Positions 37,271 to 46,626 of a stretch of 64,000 nucleotides of DNA are shown here, one piece after another. The notes beneath the pieces were generated by a model. That model did not search any database. It was not told the origin of the DNA and saw only the letters and a list, made by a program, of their open reading frames with translations. The position numbers and the translations under genes are program-made. The number at the start of each line of letters is the position of its first letter. Position 1 is the stretch's first letter. The stretch comes from Emergencia sp. 1XD21-10 (lineage in GTDB: Bacteria; Bacillota; Clostridia; Peptostreptococcales; Anaerovoracaceae), in the NCBI RefSeq assembly GCF_009936045.1, contig NZ_QWEQ01000015.1, positions 1 through 64,000 of the forward strand. The letters run 5' to 3'.

Positions 37271-37687
37271 TTAATGTTCTCTTCTCTTTAAAAGTTCTGT
37301 TTCCAAACGATTTACACGAAGAAGCAGCATTTCTCTTTCCTGGTTTACTTTCAAAGCTTCATCGAGTTTTCTATCCAAGCTCAAATGCCCCTCTGCTATA
37401 ACTGCTATATTTCTGTTTACTTCGCTTTCCAATGTGATTTTAATCTCTCGGATATCCTTAGTAAATCTTTCGTCCATCTCCGAAACTCTTGTGTCGAGAC
37501 ACGTCACCTTTTCGTCAAGGTCCGATACCTTCTCGTCGAGGCACGTCACCTTCTCGTCAAGGCACGTCACCTTCTCGTCAAGACACGATACCTTCTCGTC
37601 GAGATATGTCACTTTATTATCAAGACTGTTTAATTTCTCTTCCATCCTCTCTAATTTGTCCAAAATCATTCTAGTTTCTTCTGTCAT
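37271..37687 (-). CDS. Heptad-repeat coiled-coil protein, unknown
   Basis: 138 residues. Residues about 22-77 are eight near-identical heptads of the form LDEKVTC (L and V in the core positions), which predict a long parallel or antiparallel coil; several carry a cysteine at the seventh position. The rest continues as a weaker coil rich in E/R/L. No family recognised. It follows the glycine-riboswitch region on the same strand but belongs to neither neighbour. The near-perfect 21-bp repeat on DNA (37457-37624) would readily change in copy number. Confidence 0.75.
   Translation of the reverse strand: MTEETRMILDKLERMEEKLNSLDNKVTYLDEKVSCLDEKVTCLDEKVTCLDEKVSDLDEKVTCLDTRVSEMDERFTKDIREIKITLESEVNRNIAVIAEGHLSLDRKLDEALKVNQEREMLLLRVNRLETELLKRREH
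37457..37624 (-). repeat. 8 x 21-bp heptad-coding repeat
   Basis: Each unit codes for LDEKV(S/T)x; the middle five are nearly identical at DNA level (CGTCACCTTCTCGTCAAGGCA seen on the plus strand with small changes). Confidence 0.8.
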
Positions 37688-37885
37688 TATAATGCTTCCC
37701 TTCTCCTGTCATGCAACTAAGTCTTACGTTGGATTTTTATTATAGCATAAAGACGGTTACTCTACAATTCCCAAGATTTTCTGAAAATGTTTGCACCCTT
37801 TTACAGAATTTCTATGACCCCCAATTCATCTCACAATGTATATAAAACGCCGAAGCGCTTGTCTCCGACGTAATTCAATCTTCTA

Positions 37886-37961
37886 TGGTGGACCCGATGG
37901 GGATTGAACCCACGGCCTCTGCGTTGCGAACGCAGCGCTCTCCCAGCTGAGCTACGGGCCC
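37886..37961 (-). tRNA. tRNA-Ala (anticodon CGC)
   Basis: 76 bases including an encoded CCA. Acceptor GGGCCCG pairs with CGGGTCC (one G-U), D-arm GCTCAGCTGGGAGAGC, anticodon loop TTCGCAA in stem CTGCG/CGCAG, T-arm GGGTTCAATCCCC. Anticodon CGC reads GCG. Confidence 0.95.
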
Positions 37962-37988
37962 ATAAAAGGGAGATATCTCCCTTAATTC

Positions 37989-39221
37989 TTATAATTCCTC
38001 TCTGATTCTGCGCAAACTCCGACCTAGTCTGTTAATCGCATTGATTCTGCGCACAACTGCATAAGCATTTTCTTCCCTATAAAGCAAAATGTCACTCAAA
38101 GTTGTATTCAAATCATTGCATAGCGTATCGACCTCACGCAAGAAGTCGTCTTTACTCATTACCACAAGTCCTGCCGGCAATTCTTCAATCTCATATTGAT
38201 ACTCCATGCCAAACAGCTCCAATACCTTCGCCGACAGCTGTATCTTGATTTCGTTTAAATGCAGTTCATAAAAGCCTTCCGTTGCTGCAGCTTTTGTTCT
38301 GCATGCCTGAACGGTCTCATGGATTTGCTCAAAACAATCATCAAGCTCCTTGTATTCCATGTTCATAGCTTTCCAGTAAAAATCCAGCTGATTCAACGTT
38401 CTGGAAATCAAATCTTTCAGTTTCTTGGCTGCGGACTCCTCCAGAATCTCTCCGACATTTTTCAGGCAGTCCTCAGCAATGGAGGTTTTCAATTCCTCTA
38501 CGCCAGCACCTGTTTTAGCGCTGACAGGAAACATTGCTACAGAGTCAACACCCATCAGCTGACAGAGAAGTTTCTGGCAGTACTGCACATAAGCCTGTAA
38601 ATCCGCTTCTCCAACCACATCAATCTTATTTACAGCAAAATAAAATTTCCCTGCAAATTCTTTGGTACTCTGTAGAAAATCAATCTCAATCTGATTAATG
38701 GGACTGTCCACTGACAGCAGGAAAATCACCGCATCACTTTCCTTCATGTAGTGATATGCCGTTTCCGTGTTATTTTTATGAAAAGAACCAACGCCAGGCG
38801 TATCCACAAAGGTTAAACCATCTTTGAGAAACTCCGATGGCGTACGCAAAATCACCGAATCCACTCCTAACCTGTTATCCGCATTTTCCTGCTCGCTAAT
38901 AAATGCTGAAAGCTCTTCAAACTCAATCGGTGTCACCACGCCATTTTGAAAATGCACCTCACACCCTTTATCTCCATAAACAACACGAGTAACAGCCGAT
39001 GTAATAGGTACAATGCCGACAGGCAAAATCTCAGCCCCCAAAATCGCATTGGAAAGGCTGCTCTTTCCTCTCTTAAACTGACCGATGATCGATACCGTCA
39101 TATCTCTTTTTTGCAATTTATCAATTAAAGTCCGCACTTCTTTCGCCTGCCCGCTGCAGGCTCCATCCGCTGCAAGCAGTTCATATACGCTCTGACTTTG
39201 CTCTAAAACTTTTCCGCTCAT
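37989..39221 (-). CDS. Dynamin-family GTPase
   Basis: 410 residues. GTPase motifs: G1 GQFKRGKSSLSNAILG, G2 threonine region PITSAVT, G3 FVDTPGVGS, G4 VNKIDV. A helical stalk-like region follows (from about 240). Bacterial dynamin-like proteins remodel or protect membranes, for example under stress. No partner GTPase is adjacent, whereas many occur as pairs. AGGAG precedes the start. The gene lies between tRNA-Ala and a MITE-like repeat. Confidence 0.85.
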   Translation of the reverse strand: MSGKVLEQSQSVYELLAADGACSGQAKEVRTLIDKLQKRDMTVSIIGQFKRGKSSLSNAILGAEILPVGIVPITSAVTRVVYGDKGCEVHFQNGVVTPIEFEELSAFISEQENADNRLGVDSVILRTPSEFLKDGLTFVDTPGVGSFHKNNTETAYHYMKESDAVIFLLSVDSPINQIEIDFLQSTKEFAGKFYFAVNKIDVVGEADLQAYVQYCQKLLCQLMGVDSVAMFPVSAKTGAGVEELKTSIAEDCLKNVGEILEESAAKKLKDLISRTLNQLDFYWKAMNMEYKELDDCFEQIHETVQACRTKAAATEGFYELHLNEIKIQLSAKVLELFGMEYQYEIEELPAGLVVMSKDDFLREVDTLCNDLNTTLSDILLYREENAYAVVRRINAINRLGRSLRRIREEL

Positions 39222-39304
39222 TAAAATGTTTCTCCTAATAAATTACTGACTTTTTCAGTATATCACAGGAAATTATGCAGTGCAATACAAACCGGCGCAT
39301 AGAC

Positions 39305-39496
39305 ACGGCAAACGCGCGAAAAGTATCACGAACCATCAATACTGACAAATGATAGCAGCATACAGAATTTTGTCAGCAAATCGTGAAAAAAGCCATCTTA
39401 ATAGACTGAAATCCTGACAGAACTGACAAAAATCTAAAAAGCTGTCAGTTTTGTCTGTTCCAAAAAAGCACTAAACGTTTTTCGTGGGTTTGCCCT
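39305..39496. mobile_element. MITE-like repeat, copy A (no gene)
   Basis: About 190 bp, non-coding. Ends are inverted: ACGGCAAACGCGCGAAAAG and GTTTTTCGTGGGTTTGCC. Inside are paired CTGACAAA/TTTGTCAG and CTGACA/TGTCAG words that fold strongly. A second, longer copy lies at 50968-51220. About 80% of copy A can be matched base by base with copy B. Confidence 0.8.
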
Positions 39497-39668
39497 GCCG
39501 CACAGAACATTCCTATCTTCTCCTTGCAATACAGCTCCATTCTTGTCATTGTTTGAATGTTATATATTGGCATAGCATATATCTTCTAAATTTTCAAGTA
39601 TTCCGTTTGTAATGATGTATACTGTTAGTTCCTCTCTCATATATATAGGCATATCAAGGAGTATGTCT

Positions 39669-40994
39669 ATGACCTTTGGAAAAGTAAAACAAAATATCAT
39701 GGTACTGGCCGTATCTAATCTGATTATCGGTCTAATTGAATTTATTTTCAACATATATCTAACCAGAATTCTCGGCGCAGAAGGCCTCGGTCTCTTAAGC
39801 CTGATAGCTCCCATCAACTGCCTTTTTCTTTCCTTTATGACAGAGGGCATCGTTGTTACCATGTCTAAAATTTCCGCAAAAAACCAGCATTTTGCAGCCT
39901 ATACCGAAATGAATCAGTCTGTAAAAATCGCTACCTGTGCCAGCTTTTTCTGGTCTGTTTTTCTTGTTGGTATCGTTTTAATTACCGCAAAGCCTATCGC
40001 CTCCGGTTTTCTTGGCGACAGCAAGCTTGTTTATCCCATCCTCGCTACCTGTCCTTTAATGATTTTAATGTCCATCTCTAACATCACTAAAGGACACTTT
40101 CTGGGACTTACAAAGATAAGAATTCCCTCTGCAATCAACATCAGTGAAAAAATTCTGCGCTTTCCTATTTTATACCTTCTTATACGATTCTGCCTCAATC
40201 GGTTTGATTTTCCTGCAGTAACTCTGGTTTATCTGTGTTACGCCATCGGAGAAATGCAAAGCGTCTTACTGCTGCTGCTATATTATAAAAAAACTAAGCC
40301 GAAAGTTAAAACACCTATGCCAACGCGAAAAGAAATTTCCAATGTTCTCCTTTCACTGGCAAAAGGCGCTGCACCTATCTGCCTGACCCAGTGCCTTTTA
40401 GAAGGAGTTAATGCTTTTTCCTCTGTCATTGTAAAACTGCGGCTATGCACCTGCGGCTATCCAACCTCCGAAGCGTTGTCACTGCTGGGACAGTATAAGG
40501 GTATGGTCTTTCCCCTTATCAACTACCCCATGATTCTGGTGGGTGCAGTTTGCTCAATCGTGGTTCCTAAAATATCTACTATGGCCGCTGCTGGAAAAGA
40601 AAAATTTGTCGGCAGACTCATCACACGAACCTTTGCACTTTCCTTTTTTATTGGAATTTTAACTTGTGCCGTCTTTTTCTTTTTCGCAGATTCCATGGGA
40701 CAATTTTTCTATAAACAGGACAATTTAGGACTGATGATCCGCCTTGCCGGACTGCTGGCGCCCCTTTTATATATGACAGCCTCCACAACCAGTCTGCTTA
40801 TTGGAATTGGCTGCGAGGGTCAATCTTTCCGCAATTCGCTGTTTCAACAATTGCTGCTTTTGATATTTCTAATTATCTTTACTGGGATTCCTGCACTGAA
40901 TATTTACGGATATCTGATTGCCATTGCGCTTTCCAATATAATTCTACTTTCCAAGAATTTACATGCATTAAGATTACATAAAAAAAGAACATGA
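39669..40994 (+). CDS. Lipid-linked oligosaccharide flippase, SpoVB/MATE-like
   Basis: 441 residues from ATG 39669, 7 bases after AAGGAG (an in-frame ATG two codons earlier is too close). About 12-14 hydrophobic helices of the MVF/MOP superfamily. N-terminus: MTFGKVKQNIMVLAVSNLIIGLIEFIFNIYLTRILGAEGLGL. The closest known group is SpoVB/YtgP-like polysaccharide exporters, which act in spore cortex or cell-wall precursor flipping; the sporulation assignment is inferred. No cluster partners. Confidence 0.85.
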   Translation: MTFGKVKQNIMVLAVSNLIIGLIEFIFNIYLTRILGAEGLGLLSLIAPINCLFLSFMTEGIVVTMSKISAKNQHFAAYTEMNQSVKIATCASFFWSVFLVGIVLITAKPIASGFLGDSKLVYPILATCPLMILMSISNITKGHFLGLTKIRIPSAINISEKILRFPILYLLIRFCLNRFDFPAVTLVYLCYAIGEMQSVLLLLLYYKKTKPKVKTPMPTRKEISNVLLSLAKGAAPICLTQCLLEGVNAFSSVIVKLRLCTCGYPTSEALSLLGQYKGMVFPLINYPMILVGAVCSIVVPKISTMAAAGKEKFVGRLITRTFALSFFIGILTCAVFFFFADSMGQFFYKQDNLGLMIRLAGLLAPLLYMTASTTSLLIGIGCEGQSFRNSLFQQLLLLIFLIIFTGIPALNIYGYLIAIALSNIILLSKNLHALRLHKKRT

Positions 40995-41020
40995 CCTTCC
41001 TTAAAAGGACAGCCATGTTC
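40987..41020. terminator. Terminator between flippase and plsC
   Basis: GAACATG ... CATGTTC arms around an AAGG/CCTT inner stem (loop TTAA-type) between the two convergent genes. Confidence 0.65.
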
Positions 41021-41028
41021 ATGTTCTG

Positions 41029-41745
41029 TTAATTTTCAGCATACACCGCAATGTTTTCTTCAATCCTGCTTTTCACCATCTGGGCAATTTCAGTTGTTTT
41101 TTTGCCCGCATATTCCTCATAATAGATTGGTTTTAATATATGCACCTGCACTGTAATAAACCCCGGTACATTTCTGTCAAATGGCTTATATGCGTCAATC
41201 AAAGCTACAGGAACGACAGGACATTTCGCCTTGACCGCCGCTTTAAAACTGCCTCCCTTAAACTCCAGCAGCTGATTTCCGTTTCTGCTTCTTGTCCCCT
41301 CAGCAAAGATAATACAGTTTTCGCCCTGCATTACACGATGACTTACTTCGTTGATTACTCTAAGGGACTGTTTCACATCGCGTCTGTCCATAGGAAGCGC
41401 ATTCATACAGGTAAAAATCTGCTTTACACCGGGGATTTTCATTAGTTCCTGCTTCATGACAGGACAAATTGGTCTCTGGCAGGCTTCAATCATTGCAAAA
41501 CCATCAAAAATTCCCTGATGATTGGGATAAAAAATATACCCATCCTTCTCCGGAATATTCTCTCTTCCATAGACTTTGATATCCAAATTTCCGCTGATTT
41601 TGGCACGCTCTACAATATACTGCAGCGGCCGCAGCTTTTCCTCTCCGCTATAGCGTTCCGGATGTGCCGCATACCAGTAAATTCTACCAAAAATTGACGG
41701 TACACGAAAAATATTCTTTAAAATAATTTTTGTCAATCGATTCAT
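41029..41745 (-). CDS. plsC: 1-acyl-glycerol-3-phosphate acyltransferase (PlsC-like)
   Basis: 238 residues. The acyltransferase motifs are intact: NHQGIFDGFAM (HX4D), AEGTRSRNG (EGTR) and CPVVPVALID. A short basic N-terminus would bind the membrane. Makes phosphatidic acid from lysophosphatidate for membrane lipids. The ribosome site is weak (AGAGAAATGAA). It is a single gene between the flippase and the tRNAs. Confidence 0.9.
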   Translation of the reverse strand: MNRLTKIILKNIFRVPSIFGRIYWYAAHPERYSGEEKLRPLQYIVERAKISGNLDIKVYGRENIPEKDGYIFYPNHQGIFDGFAMIEACQRPICPVMKQELMKIPGVKQIFTCMNALPMDRRDVKQSLRVINEVSHRVMQGENCIIFAEGTRSRNGNQLLEFKGGSFKAAVKAKCPVVPVALIDAYKPFDRNVPGFITVQVHILKPIYYEEYAGKKTTEIAQMVKSRIEENIAVYAEN

Positions 41746-41798
41746 TTCATTTCTCTAGCTTTCTGATTTTTTGCTTCTGATATACTCCGAGATGGAAA

Positions 41799-41823
41799 AA
41801 AAGCAGGTGTTCAACCTGCTTTT
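41799..41823 (-). terminator. Terminator of the tRNA-Gly/Ala transcript
   Basis: Minus strand AAAAGCAGGT-TGAAC-ACCTGCTTTT plus a T-run, directly after tRNA-Ala(GGC). Confidence 0.8.
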
Positions 41824-41826
41824 CAT

Positions 41827-41902
41827 TGGTGGAGAATAGGGGGTTCGAACCCCTGACCTTTTGACTGCCAGTCAAACGCGCTCCCAGCTGCGCCAATCCC
41901 CC
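41827..41902 (-). tRNA. tRNA-Ala (anticodon GGC)
   Basis: 76 bases with encoded CCA. Acceptor GGGGGAT pairs with ATTCTCC (with G-U), anticodon loop CTGGCAG in stem TTTGA/TCAAA, T-arm AGGGGTTCGAACCCCCT. Anticodon GGC reads GCC, so the tRNA is alanine. Confidence 0.9.
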
Positions 41903-41954
41903 ACGCTTATGATTCGATTATAGCTCAGTTTCAGTCTTATTGCAAGTATATTCA

Positions 41955-42028
41955 TGGAGCGGGCAATGGGAGTCGAACCCACCTCCTCAGCTTGGGAAGC
42001 TGATATTCTACCGATGAACTATGCCCGC
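41955..42028 (-). tRNA. tRNA-Gly (anticodon CCC)
   Basis: 74 bases with encoded CCA. Acceptor GCGGGCA/TGCCCGC, short D-arm GTTCATCGGTAGAAT, anticodon loop TTCCCAA in stem TCAGC/GCTGA, T-arm GTGGGTTCGACTCCCAT. Confidence 0.93.
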
Positions 42029-42259
42029 ACAGTAACCTTTTTTATTATATACCTTTTTGCGCGCGAATTCAATATAATTATCTCACGAAATGCGAAAGAG
42101 CGGCTGTTTAGCCGCTCATAAAGTTTACTCTCACTCTTCATTTAGTGATAATTAATTATTGATACATTTATAGTCTGCATCTAGACTTATTCTTTATCAT
42201 CTCTCTAACGTAAAGTATACTCCTTTTTCCAAATACAGTCAAGCATTTTTTTGTTTTTC
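42029..42259. other. tRNA upstream region
   Basis: Between tRNA-Gly and the transporter stop. Apart from the hairpin at 42098-42117 I see no gene; the tRNA promoter is not clear. Confidence 0.4.
42098..42117 (-). terminator. Hairpin behind the second Na/Pi transporter
   Basis: GAGCGGCT-gttt-AGCCGCTC; on the minus strand followed by a moderately T-rich CTTTCGCATTTC. Confidence 0.5.
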
Positions 42260-44020
42260 TTACCGAACAGGATCCAGGAACTGTTTTTCATAATATGCAG
42301 TCATCGCTTTGTATTCATCAGAATCTCTATCAAAGACTTCACTCTTATGGGTATCCAGGCTCTGCCGCACGATACGCTGGTGCAGATGCTGCGCAATGTT
42401 GATGCAATGGTCTGAGATTCGTTCCATGTTAGTCAGAATTTCCACATAGGAAATGCCGCCCTGCGTACTGCATTGACCAGCTTTCAGGCGATCGATATGT
42501 TTGGATTTCAGCATATCCACCAAATAATCCACATTGTCTTCAAGAGGACCAATTTTATGACAAACACTTTCCTTCTCTTCCTGATAGGCAGTAACCGTTA
42601 CGCTGAGCGCCTCATCTACTGCTGCCTGCAGATATCTCAATTCACAAAGAGCATCCTCAGAAAAGACTATATTCTGTTCCATATTAAACTCTGCTACATC
42701 AAGAAGATTCTGGCAGTGGTCTCCAATCCGTTCAAAATCACCTACGGTGTGCATAAATTCCGTCGCCAAACGGTTCTGCTCCACATCCAAATGCTGCTCT
42801 GTAATGCGAACCAGATAATCCCCCAGAACGGTTTCGGTCTTATCTAGGAAATTTTCATTTTCTTTGATTTTCTCGAAATCTTCAGTCCTATACTTAAACA
42901 AGCAGTTCGACGCCAGGCGATAATTTTCCAAAGCAGCATCCGTCATAGAAACCATGACTTTTTTGCACTGTTCCAGAGCCAGCGCCGGCGTAGGAATAAA
43001 AATCGGATCCAGCAGCTGCAGTTCTTCATCGATTTTAGAAACATTCTTGTCTTTGACGATTTTCTTCGAGAACTGAATCAAGAGGTTTACACAAGGCAAC
43101 ATAAATATACAGGTTGCTAGATTAAATAAAGTATGGAAATCTGCAATACGACCTCTATTTACAGGTTTATCCCAGAAGCTAAATCCAAACAGCCCCTGAT
43201 ATACATAAATCAGCAGCAGAAAAATTACTGCACCTGCAATGGACATTGTGATATCAATACAGACAGCCCTGCGTGAATTTTTGTTGGTGCCGATACTTGC
43301 AAGAAGCACCGTGACGCATTTTCCGATGTTTTGTCCGATAACAATAGGCGCCGCCATGGAAAAAGTAATAGCGCCGGTTGCAGACATAGCCTGCAGTACG
43401 CCGACAGAAGCAGAAGAACTCTGCAGCAGCACAGTTACTGCCATGCCGGCAAGAACGCCCAGCACCGGATTGGTCAACACCAGAAAAATCTGCATAAATT
43501 CCGGTGAGCTTGCCAGCGGCTTAAAACTGGACTCCATCATATTCATTCCGATGAACAAAATCCCCAGCCCAACAGCGATACCAGCCTTATCTTTGGTCTT
43601 GTTTTTCTTAGAAATCAGCATAGCAAAAGCGCCAATCACAACACAGAGAGGCGCAAAAGATACTGGCTTCAGCATCTGCAGAAGGAAATTATCGTTGTTA
43701 ATATCTCCCAGTCTCAAAATCTGAGCAGTGATGGTCGTACCAATATTGGCACCCATAATGACGGGAACTGCCTGTACCAGTTTCAGAATGCCAGCGTTTA
43801 AAAAACCGATTACCATAATAATCGTCGCCGACGAACTCTGAATGACTGCCGTTACTCCTGCGCCAAGGAGGACTCCCTTGCCTCTGCTGCTGGTCAGTCT
43901 CTCAAGGGTTTTCTCCATCTTCGCTCCGGCAAAGCGTTCCAGGGATTGTCCCATCAGCTTCATTCCATAAAGGAAAAGCCCTACACCGCCGAGCATTGTA
44001 AGTACAGCTTGTAAATCCAA
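42260..44020 (-). CDS. Na/Pi cotransporter family protein with PhoU-like tail (paralog)
   Basis: 586 residues from TTG 44020 with GGAGAG 8 bases before. Same architecture as 11322-13064: two membrane repeats with the AVIQSSSATIIMVIGFLN and VLLQSSSASVGVLQAM motifs, then a helical PhoU-like domain (ATEFMHTVGDFERIGDHCQNL and NMERISDHCINIAQH). The two are similar enough to be ancient paralogs. This one stands alone without a Pho-type regulator, and I see no PhoP-box-like repeat before it, so it may be constitutive or serve another anion. Confidence 0.88.
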   Translation of the reverse strand: MDLQAVLTMLGGVGLFLYGMKLMGQSLERFAGAKMEKTLERLTSSRGKGVLLGAGVTAVIQSSSATIIMVIGFLNAGILKLVQAVPVIMGANIGTTITAQILRLGDINNDNFLLQMLKPVSFAPLCVVIGAFAMLISKKNKTKDKAGIAVGLGILFIGMNMMESSFKPLASSPEFMQIFLVLTNPVLGVLAGMAVTVLLQSSSASVGVLQAMSATGAITFSMAAPIVIGQNIGKCVTVLLASIGTNKNSRRAVCIDITMSIAGAVIFLLLIYVYQGLFGFSFWDKPVNRGRIADFHTLFNLATCIFMLPCVNLLIQFSKKIVKDKNVSKIDEELQLLDPIFIPTPALALEQCKKVMVSMTDAALENYRLASNCLFKYRTEDFEKIKENENFLDKTETVLGDYLVRITEQHLDVEQNRLATEFMHTVGDFERIGDHCQNLLDVAEFNMEQNIVFSEDALCELRYLQAAVDEALSVTVTAYQEEKESVCHKIGPLEDNVDYLVDMLKSKHIDRLKAGQCSTQGGISYVEILTNMERISDHCINIAQHLHQRIVRQSLDTHKSEVFDRDSDEYKAMTAYYEKQFLDPVR

Positions 44021-44144
44021 AATATTCTCTCCAATGTAAAATTCTACTATAACTTTTGTTTTAATTATACTATACTTGCCTCGCTCTTTTCAAGCAGGTG
44101 TACACAATTTTGTCAAAATCTCTCACATTTCTGCCAAAAAAGCG

Positions 44145-44182
44145 GGCTTTGCCCATGGCGATAACTCGCCGGCAAAGCCCAA
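44145..44182 (-). terminator. Terminator of the DUF917 operon
   Basis: Minus strand GGGCTTTGCC-GGCGAGTTATCGCC-GGCAAAGCCC with T6; a double-arm stem 19 bp behind the DUF917 stop. Confidence 0.85.
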
Positions 44183-44200
44183 TTGCATCTAGCAATCATA

Positions 44201-45295
44201 CTAAAATCTCACCATTGGTCCTTCATAACCACATTTTTTGAAGTGCGGCGCGAAGCTGTTTCTTGCGGTTTCAGTTGCAAACCACTTTTCGTCTACCGGT
44301 GTACCGAAGTACTGTACATGCATACCTTCCAGTACATCTGCGGTACTAAGTGGGTAGTAATTGTCCTTGTCAATACTGCAGATTACGTCGGGACAGCTCA
44401 TTACGGTTTCTCCTGTGGTCAGGTTTTCTAATGCCATACTTTCATTTGCAGCAAGAATTCTGTATTCTACGCCTTCTGCATCAGTAACGATGGTAGTCGC
44501 TATGTCGTGGCCTTCGTTAATGACAGATTCCTTCTTTGTTACCACACCTTCAGCCAGCAGTTTCAGAGGAACCAATTTTCCGACAGTTTCTGACACATCT
44601 ACGCCTTTTTCCTTTGCTTCAAGGATTGCTTTTCCCACAGCGATTGCCTTTGACAGTGTTCCTGGAACCAGTTTTGTCAGAATATCTTCTTTAGAAGAGT
44701 ACCAGCAAGTCATACCCAGCATATTTTCATAGAGATCCAGAATTCTTCTGGTGGTTCTCTCAATGATTGCAGCGTCAAGGGGATCGCTCGGCTCAATACG
44801 AATTACGTGACCTCTTTCAGAAGTCAGAATTCCAGGGTAGAACGGCACACCATTTAAGGTGTACAGGCAGCATTCAAGGCCCGGGCATGCACGGTCACAG
44901 CCGTCTGCGTCAACCACCGGAATACCTTGCGCAATGCTTACCAGAATCGGAAGAATGCAGCACAAAGAACCCTGTTCCGGCGGAAGTGCTGCTGCAATAC
45001 CGTGAGGAACTTCCTCTGCCGCAACTTCATAGCCATGCTTGAGCAGCTTGTCAAATAAGTCGAGAACGGTTTTGATATCTACTGCTGTAGGTGCGCCGAT
45101 TCCACCGAATACTGCCGCATACTCATCGTCTTTCATTTCCTCCGGGGAAATCATCGGCACTTTGTAGTCAGGATATCTTTTTTCCAGTTCAGCCAGCATT
45201 GCAAGCCCTGCATCCATGCCGCCGCCTCCGCCGCCAGCAAGGAAAGCACCGCCATAAACCATGTACTCTACATCTTTCCAGCTTAAATATTTCAT
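44201..45295 (-). CDS. DUF917 (S-methyl-thiohydantoin desulfurase-like) family protein
   Basis: 364 residues. N-terminal DUF917 features: GAFLAGGGGGGMDAGLAML, the FGGIGAPTAVD loop, VDADGCDRACPGLECCLYTLNG and, C-terminally, TGETVMSCPDVICSIDKDN. The domain occurs near hydantoinases and permeases; some members act on sulfur-containing hydantoins (recalled). It is last in permease-linked order (creatininase, permease, DUF917), so it probably helps degrade a heterocyclic or amide substrate. AGGAGG before the start. Confidence 0.85.
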   Translation of the reverse strand: MKYLSWKDVEYMVYGGAFLAGGGGGGMDAGLAMLAELEKRYPDYKVPMISPEEMKDDEYAAVFGGIGAPTAVDIKTVLDLFDKLLKHGYEVAAEEVPHGIAAALPPEQGSLCCILPILVSIAQGIPVVDADGCDRACPGLECCLYTLNGVPFYPGILTSERGHVIRIEPSDPLDAAIIERTTRRILDLYENMLGMTCWYSSKEDILTKLVPGTLSKAIAVGKAILEAKEKGVDVSETVGKLVPLKLLAEGVVTKKESVINEGHDIATTIVTDAEGVEYRILAANESMALENLTTGETVMSCPDVICSIDKDNYYPLSTADVLEGMHVQYFGTPVDEKWFATETARNSFAPHFKKCGYEGPMVRF

Positions 45296-45319
45296 ATGTA
45301 TACCTCCTATACTTTGCGA

Positions 45320-46624
45320 TTACTCGCCAATAAACTCTTCCGGATTTCTTGCTGCAGGGGTTACATTCTTAAGTGCAGCATTTAAAATCAGATATACGAT
45401 CATACCGACAACAATGGAGTTAAATGCAGGGCTGAATACGTTTACGAAGAAGCCTACTGCCATACCAGCTATCCATGCGCCAATTCCTGCAAAGTTGAAA
45501 CCTGGAATAATACCCCAGTTTTCTTTCTTGCCTTTTCCAATAATCCAGTAGTCTGCCATCATGATGCCTGCAATTGGCGGAATCATGACAGAAAATGCGT
45601 TGAGCATCGGAACGAAGAAATCCAGTGCACCTAAAACTGCCAGAACAGTTGCGATTACACCGATAATTGCAGTAAGAAGCGGTCTCTTACCATCCTTTGC
45701 TCCACAGAATCTGGTGAATGCCAGACCGCTCTGGTAGAAGTTAGTGGTGTTAGTAGTCCATGTTGCCAGAAGCAGTGCGAGTACGCCGATAATCGGCATG
45801 TTCAGTTTTACGAACAGCTCTGTCAGGTCTGTTGTTCCTGCGCCAACGCTCATGATTGCACCCATAGCAACAATCAAAAGCATCGCCGGTAAAATTCCCA
45901 GTACTGAAGAAATGACCGTTGCCTTTCTGTCTTTTGCATAGCGGGTCAGGTCTGTACATACGATGGTTCCGCAAGCAAAGATACCAATCATAATTGCCAG
46001 TGCAGATACGAAGTCCATCTGCTGTGCCGGTTCATAAGCAAGCACTGCGCTAAAGCCGCCGTACATGCCTACAGACTTAATGGTACCGTATACACATACA
46101 ACAACCAGGAATGGAACTGCTACATAGTTTAGCACAGTCATCCATGTAAAACCATATACTGCAGTCAGTACCATAATGCCGCCCCACAAAATCATGGACA
46201 GCCACATCGGGAATGGAATTCCAAATGCACCCAGCGCTGCAACAAAAGCACCGCCGCAAACGCCGATCTGTACAGCAGCCTGTAAGCCCTGTGTCAATGT
46301 AATCAGACCAGCAAGAATGTATCTGGAACCGGTGTTGCCGAAGGTTTTTCCAAGAATCACTGTCAGTGGATAGCCTGTATCGGATGCTTCAATTCCGTTT
46401 AAACTCATAATTGCCACCTGTACACCAAAAGCTAACAGGGTAATTAAAAGAGTCATCTGCAGGGATAAACCTCCCATCAAAATTGCTCCAACCATCAGTG
46501 CAGGTGCACTGATTACACCGCCAACCCAAATCATGGTCAAGCTTAAGGTTGACTGCTTTTCCTCGGGCTGCACCTGGGTAATGGCACGTTTTTCCATCGT
46601 ACCTTGTTTATGATTCTCTGCCAT
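45320..46624 (-). CDS. Cytosine permease-like NCS1 transporter
   Basis: 434 residues, about 12 transmembrane segments. NCS1 features: TLSLTMIWVGGVISAPALMVGAI, SLNGIEASDTGYPLTVILGKTFG, FACGTIVCTDLTRYAKD and, near the end, IPPIAGIMMADYWI. The usual substrates are cytosine, purines, allantoin or hydantoin with sodium or protons. Its neighbours point to a substrate for the DUF917 and creatininase enzymes rather than to cytosine salvage. AAAGGAAA ribosome site; 24 bp before DUF917. Confidence 0.9.
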   Translation of the reverse strand: MAENHKQGTMEKRAITQVQPEEKQSTLSLTMIWVGGVISAPALMVGAILMGGLSLQMTLLITLLAFGVQVAIMSLNGIEASDTGYPLTVILGKTFGNTGSRYILAGLITLTQGLQAAVQIGVCGGAFVAALGAFGIPFPMWLSMILWGGIMVLTAVYGFTWMTVLNYVAVPFLVVVCVYGTIKSVGMYGGFSAVLAYEPAQQMDFVSALAIMIGIFACGTIVCTDLTRYAKDRKATVISSVLGILPAMLLIVAMGAIMSVGAGTTDLTELFVKLNMPIIGVLALLLATWTTNTTNFYQSGLAFTRFCGAKDGKRPLLTAIIGVIATVLAVLGALDFFVPMLNAFSVMIPPIAGIMMADYWIIGKGKKENWGIIPGFNFAGIGAWIAGMAVGFFVNVFSPAFNSIVVGMIVYLILNAALKNVTPAARNPEEFIGE

Positions 46625-46626
46625 AG

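Noticed and set aside
37457-37624. 21-bp repeats, possible CRISPR or iteron array
   Set aside because: They code for heptads in one frame and have no spacers.
39560-39862. Minus-strand open frame over the flippase start
   Set aside because: No recognised motifs; overlaps the well supported flippase and its ribosome site.
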